Source: Acinetobacter sp.
GTDB lineage: Bacteria; Pseudomonadota; Gammaproteobacteria; Pseudomonadales; Moraxellaceae
Assembly (NCBI GenBank): GCA_030152275.1
Contig: JASLHF010000082.1
Coordinates: 1-17,838 of the forward strand
DNA length: 17,838 bases
Reading direction: 5' to 3'
The notes beneath the pieces were generated by a model. The model saw only the letters and a list, made by a program, of their open reading frames with translations, searched no databases and was not told where the DNA came from. Positions 14,638 through 17,838 of this stretch are shown here, piece after piece; position 1 is the first letter of the stretch; the number at the start of each line of letters is the position of its first letter. The position numbers were made by a program, and so were the translations under genes.

Positions 14638-14667
14638 CGAGTTTTTTTACAGCGTTTAAGGTCTGTT

Positions 14668-16869
14668 TTAAGAAGCAGGTTTGCTCTTATGCTGCAACTG
14701 CGCATAATCAATCAGCACATTGGCCGCTTCTGTAACAAATGCTTCATCTTCCGGCAATGCTGGACGCTGATTGGCTTTCATTTTCGCACGCGATTCGACC
14801 AGCGCATCTAAAGATGCCTGATAGCTTTCCCAGTTTAAATAAGGTTTTAGACCAGTCGCTTTACGGCGTTCATTTTCAGCCTGTAAGGTTTTTTGCTCCA
14901 TGTCCAGTAATTCAGCTTTGCGTTTTTCCAGATCCAGCACCACTTTTTTCTGGTCTTCAGCCTTCTTCGCCAAACCGGTGCGTTCTTCCAGATACTTAAA
15001 TTGCGGGTCGATGCTGACGCGCATTTGCGAGGACTTGGTTAAATCCGGCACATAGTTTTGAATTGAGCCCTCACGCTTAAATGGCGCAGTTGGAATCGTA
15101 TCCCACTTCAGCGCATTTTTCGCTTTGCGTTCACCAAACTCTTCGTTATAAATATCAACCAGTTTAATGTCCGGCACTACGCCTTTATTTTGCGTACTGC
15201 CGCCCGTTACACGGTAAAATTTACGCTGTGTCAACGTGGCTTGGCCATAAGCCAGGGAATCCAGCTGCACTTGCGCTGTCCCCTTGCCTGTCGTCGTGCT
15301 GCCAATGACGACACCGCGCTCATAATCCTGAATGGCCGCAGAGTAAATTTCGCTGGCAGATGCGGATGCCAAGTTAATCAGCACAGCCAATGGGCCAGCA
15401 TAGGTTTGCGCGCCGCCATCATCATCTTCAAATACGCTGACATTGCCGTTACCGTCACGGATCTGTACGACAGGGCCAGATTTAATCACTTGTCCCAGCA
15501 TGCGCGCGACTTCTTCCAGCGAGCCGCCTGGGTTGTTGCGCAAGTCAATAATAATGCCTTCGACATTTTGCGCATCCAGCGATTTAAGCGCCTTATTGGT
15601 GTCTTCTGAAACTGAGCGGTAATCGGTTCCGGCACGGCGCGCACGATAGTTCAAATAAAACGAAGGAATTTCCAACACGCCAAATTTATGCTTTTTGCCG
15701 TCACGTTCAATTTCTACAACACGAGAACGCACACCGGCATCTTCTTCCTGAATCACATCACGGACAATCGTTACATTGCGCGCTTGACTCATCGGCGCGC
15801 CAGCGCCAAGCAGGCGCAAGGTCACTTTGGTGCCGCGCTTACCGCGGATCAGGCCAACAATTTCATTGCTCGGCCAGCCAATCACATCGACCATTTTGTC
15901 GCCGTCTTGCGCCACACCGATAATGCGGTCGCCAGATTTAACCTGACCAGATTTGCTGGCTGGGCCGCCTTCAACAATAGTTTCAATTTTGGTGTAGTCT
16001 TCATTGCCGCGCTCTGGGCGTATAGATACCCCAATGCCTTCCAGCTGCAGCGTGGTTTGCCGGTTCAGCTCCATCGCATCTACCGGCGGGAAGTAATTGC
16101 TGTGCGGATCATACGTCAGCATCATGGCATTTAGCGTCTTGTCCAGCACGTCATCGCTTTTTAAGCGGCTGACCCGCTCCTGCTGACGGGTAAAGCGCTT
16201 GGTCAGCGTTTGTACCGGCGTCAAATCTTCCGGCCCGGTCAAGTCTTGGCCATTGGCCAATTCAGGATTATCTTTCAGGGCTTTTTGCTTCGCCTGCTCT
16301 TCCTGTTTGCTGATGGTGAGGTTGATCAGCTGCGACACCAGCATCTTATTCCAATGCGCGCGCTGCTCTGCTTCAGTTTTAAAGAATGGCGCTTTTTCGC
16401 GGTCGGTATCAATATAAGTATTTGGCTGATTTAAATTTTGCGGCTTTTGCAGTTCTGCCAGCATGTAACTGTAAAACTGTTTTAAGCGTTCGCGGTACTG
16501 CGCGTGAATTTCATAAGGGCCGCGCAGGTCACCAGCTTTTAAATTGGCGCCAAAGCTTGCACCAAAACGTTTTTTATAGTCTTCAACTTCAGAAGCCAAG
16601 AACAAGGTATGTTCCGGATCTAAACTGTCCAGATAAAAGTCCAAAATGCGGTTTGACGTGTCTGCATCTAAGCGCTGATTCAAATAATGCTGACGGTCAA
16701 CCAAGGTTGCGAGCTGGCGTGAAACCAAAGCTTGCTCTTGGGTTGGCTGAATTGCATTTGAAGGCTGGCTGGCTGCATTTTCAGCTGCAAAAGCTTCATT
16801 TACAACATGAGTAAAAAATAAACCGCCTGTTGCCAATGCAACGGCGCAAGCTAACGTTTGAAGTTTCAT
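14668..16869 (-). CDS. prc: Carboxy-terminal processing (tail-specific) protease Prc
   Basis: This 733-residue protein is longer than E. coli Prc (682). It is a periplasmic serine protease that degrades or trims proteins with nonpolar C termini. In E. coli it works with NlpI to destroy the peptidoglycan endopeptidase MepS and processes FtsI. Order: signal peptide 1-28 (AFA-AEN cleavage likely), helical N-terminal domain (about 40-255), PDZ (about 268-355), and the S41 protease core with LRNNPGGSLEE (443-453). The Ser/Lys dyad is S504 in SASASE and K529 in GKGT (25 residues apart, as S452 and K477 in E. coli). The C-terminal DUF3340 region runs to the end. The residues needed are present, so it should be active. 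AAGGAAG upstream is far (about 12-13 bases) from the ATG. It is divergent from nagZ with a 208-bp gap. Confidence 0.95.
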   Translation of the reverse strand: MKLQTLACAVALATGGLFFTHVVNEAFAAENAASQPSNAIQPTQEQALVSRQLATLVDRQHYLNQRLDADTSNRILDFYLDSLDPEHTLFLASEVEDYKKRFGASFGANLKAGDLRGPYEIHAQYRERLKQFYSYMLAELQKPQNLNQPNTYIDTDREKAPFFKTEAEQRAHWNKMLVSQLINLTISKQEEQAKQKALKDNPELANGQDLTGPEDLTPVQTLTKRFTRQQERVSRLKSDDVLDKTLNAMMLTYDPHSNYFPPVDAMELNRQTTLQLEGIGVSIRPERGNEDYTKIETIVEGGPASKSGQVKSGDRIIGVAQDGDKMVDVIGWPSNEIVGLIRGKRGTKVTLRLLGAGAPMSQARNVTIVRDVIQEEDAGVRSRVVEIERDGKKHKFGVLEIPSFYLNYRARRAGTDYRSVSEDTNKALKSLDAQNVEGIIIDLRNNPGGSLEEVARMLGQVIKSGPVVQIRDGNGNVSVFEDDDGGAQTYAGPLAVLINLASASASEIYSAAIQDYERGVVIGSTTTGKGTAQVQLDSLAYGQATLTQRKFYRVTGGSTQNKGVVPDIKLVDIYNEEFGERKAKNALKWDTIPTAPFKREGSIQNYVPDLTKSSQMRVSIDPQFKYLEERTGLAKKAEDQKKVVLDLEKRKAELLDMEQKTLQAENERRKATGLKPYLNWESYQASLDALVESRAKMKANQRPALPEDEAFVTEAANVLIDYAQLQHKSKPAS

Positions 16870-16990
16870 ATATTTGTCGCGCTTCCTTGGTCATTCAACC
16901 AAATAACCCAAATAACAAGGTCTCTTTTCAATTTGATTTGAGTGTTTTCAAAATCTTAAAGGACTTAATCTGTTTATGTCGTGTAGTTTT

Positions 16991-17020
16991 ATCATAATCT
17001 GTGCTGACAAAGTGTAGCAA
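16991..17020 (-). promoter_or_regulatory. Promoter candidates for prc
   Basis: Two minus-strand options overlap. One is TTGCTA (17015-17020), 18 bases, TATGAT (16991-16996), giving a leader of about 115 nt. The other is an extended -10, TGCTACACT (17011-17019), giving about 135 nt. Both imply a long prc leader, much longer than those of the neighbours. Confidence 0.4.
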
Positions 17021-17077
17021 AACATTGCAGAATTCAGGTATTGTTTTTCCTTAAAAATTCTAATACGGATTCTGAAT

Positions 17078-17838
17078 ATGATTGGCGCATTAATGCTCGA
17101 CATTGCTGGCACAGAACTTACTCAAGAAGATATTGAACTATTGCAGGCTCCGCAAGTCGGCGGCATGATTTTATTTGGCCGAAATATCGAATCTCCTGAG
17201 CAAGTGCGTGCTTTAACCGATCATATGCGCCGAGTCCGTCCCGATATTTTAATTGCTGTAGATCAGGAAGGCGGGCGCGTACAGCGGTTAAAGCAAGGCT
17301 TTACGCTATTGCCTGCTATGGGCAAGTTTGGCGAACTTTACTTAAGCGAAACTGAAAAAGCGCTGCAGCTGGCAGAACAATGCGGCTGGTTAATGGCAGC
17401 TGAAGTTTTGGCGGTCGGCATTGACTTCAGCTTTGCCCCAGTGCTGGATTTAAATGATGTCAGCGATGTGATCGGTGACCGCAGTTTTTCTAAAAATATG
17501 CAGGATATTGTGCCGCTGGCCAGCGCCTTTTTAAAAGGCATGAAGCGCGCCGGCATGGCATCTACCGGCAAACACTTCCCAGGCCACGGTTCGGTCAAAG
17601 CGGACTCGCATGTCGCTGCAGCTGTTGATTCGCGCAGCTATGATGAAATTTACCAAAAAGACATGCAAAGCTTTATTCAGCTGCAGCCGCAGCTGGACGC
17701 GTTAATGCCTGCGCATGTGATTTATGATCAAGTCGATCCAAATCCGGCCGGCTTTTCGCCGTATTGGATTCAGCGCATCCTGCGCAAAGAGTTGAAATTT
17801 GACGGCGTATTGTTCTCTGACGATCTCAGCATGCAAGC
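17078..17838 (+). CDS. nagZ: Beta-N-acetylhexosaminidase NagZ (3' end beyond window)
   Basis: Open from ATG 17078 to the window edge (253 codons plus two bases), so the 5' end is complete and the 3' end is cut. NagZ (GH3) removes N-acetylglucosamine from GlcNAc-1,6-anhydroMurNAc-peptides in the cytoplasm during cell-wall recycling, making the muropeptides that drive AmpR/AmpC signalling where present. Visible: MLDIAG near the start (like E. coli MLDVEG), DQEGGRVQRL, SFAPVLD, IGDRSFS, KHFPGHG (165-171, catalytic-loop His), MPAHVIY and FSDDLSM, whose D248 matches the E. coli nucleophile position. Only a weak GGA (17067-17069) precedes the start. A TAATAC hexamer at 17061-17066 would be a -10 very near the ATG, so the leader may be very short. 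It is divergent from prc. Confidence 0.95.
   Translation, partial: MIGALMLDIAGTELTQEDIELLQAPQVGGMILFGRNIESPEQVRALTDHMRRVRPDILIAVDQEGGRVQRLKQGFTLLPAMGKFGELYLSETEKALQLAEQCGWLMAAEVLAVGIDFSFAPVLDLNDVSDVIGDRSFSKNMQDIVPLASAFLKGMKRAGMASTGKHFPGHGSVKADSHVAAAVDSRSYDEIYQKDMQSFIQLQPQLDALMPAHVIYDQVDPNPAGFSPYWIQRILRKELKFDGVLFSDDLSMQ

Larger units (their letters stand above)
14294..14667. other. 374-bp intergenic stretch before the GGDEF-EAL gene
   Basis: It contains the GGDEF-EAL promoter (14377-14404) and the prc terminator (14603-14637). The middle is AT-rich, and a second, weaker TTGACC-15-TAGATT-like pair lies near 14414-14440 on the minus strand. The plus strand also has a TATAAT around 14513-14520, with nothing to transcribe. 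I see no gene. Confidence 0.6.

Noticed and set aside
14739..16814. Several plus-strand ORFs of 70-148 codons opposite prc.
   Set aside because: They are mirror frames of a strongly coding gene, are unlike any family I know and lack starts with ribosome sites.
1..17838. Search by eye for CRISPR arrays, tRNA or rRNA genes, insertion sequences and toxin-antitoxin pairs.
   Set aside because: None found: no regularly spaced repeats, no cloverleaf with CCA end, no transposase motifs, and no paired small overlapping genes.

Overview
The window looks like ordinary chromosome from a Moraxellaceae gammaproteobacterium, most probably Acinetobacter. The reasons are the moderately AT-rich DNA, the fragment of an Acinetobacter-style VgrG at the left edge, the FabI, Prc and RF3 sequences, and the Ala/Gln-rich protein style. 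I see no rRNA, tRNA, CRISPR array, transposase or phage gene. All calls come from reading the sequence and from remembered family features; no search was run.

Layout, left to right. (1) 1-2164: the first 25 codons of a minus-strand vgrG (type VI secretion spike), then a long membrane-anchored Sel1-repeat protein transcribed toward it. (2) 2277-4981: tcdA and orn on the minus strand, with rsgA divergent from orn as in E. coli. (3) 5076-6262: a plus-strand cluster of membrane rhodanese (YibN-like), grxC and secB, in the same order as E. coli yibN-grxC-secB. It ends in a 19-bp-arm terminator followed by an 85-bp double-hairpin repeat. (4) 6411-7217: fabI (enoyl-ACP reductase), convergent with secB. 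(5) 7375-10078: a TatD-family metal hydrolase preceded by two tandem, related lipoproteins of the DUF3298/RsiV type. (6) 10183-11775: prfC (RF3). (7) 12227-14293: a membrane MHYT-GGDEF-EAL protein for cyclic-di-GMP turnover, flanked by gene-free stretches of 442 and 374 bp. (8) 14668-17838: prc (tail-specific protease) and the divergent nagZ, whose 3' end lies beyond the window.

Functionally this is housekeeping: translation and ribosome assembly (tcdA, rsgA, prfC), RNA and pGpG degradation (orn), redox and export (rhodanese, grxC, secB), fatty-acid synthesis (fabI) and the cell envelope (lipoproteins, prc, nagZ). Orn and the GGDEF-EAL protein could meet in c-di-GMP breakdown, because Orn clears the pGpG that EAL enzymes make.

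I did not find a convincing undescribed multi-gene system. The items most worth a second look are the tandem DUF3298 lipoproteins, the palindrome before vgrG, the 85-bp double-hairpin repeat, the operator-like repeats in the fabI promoter, and the GGDEF-EAL protein that lacks the usual inhibitory site.
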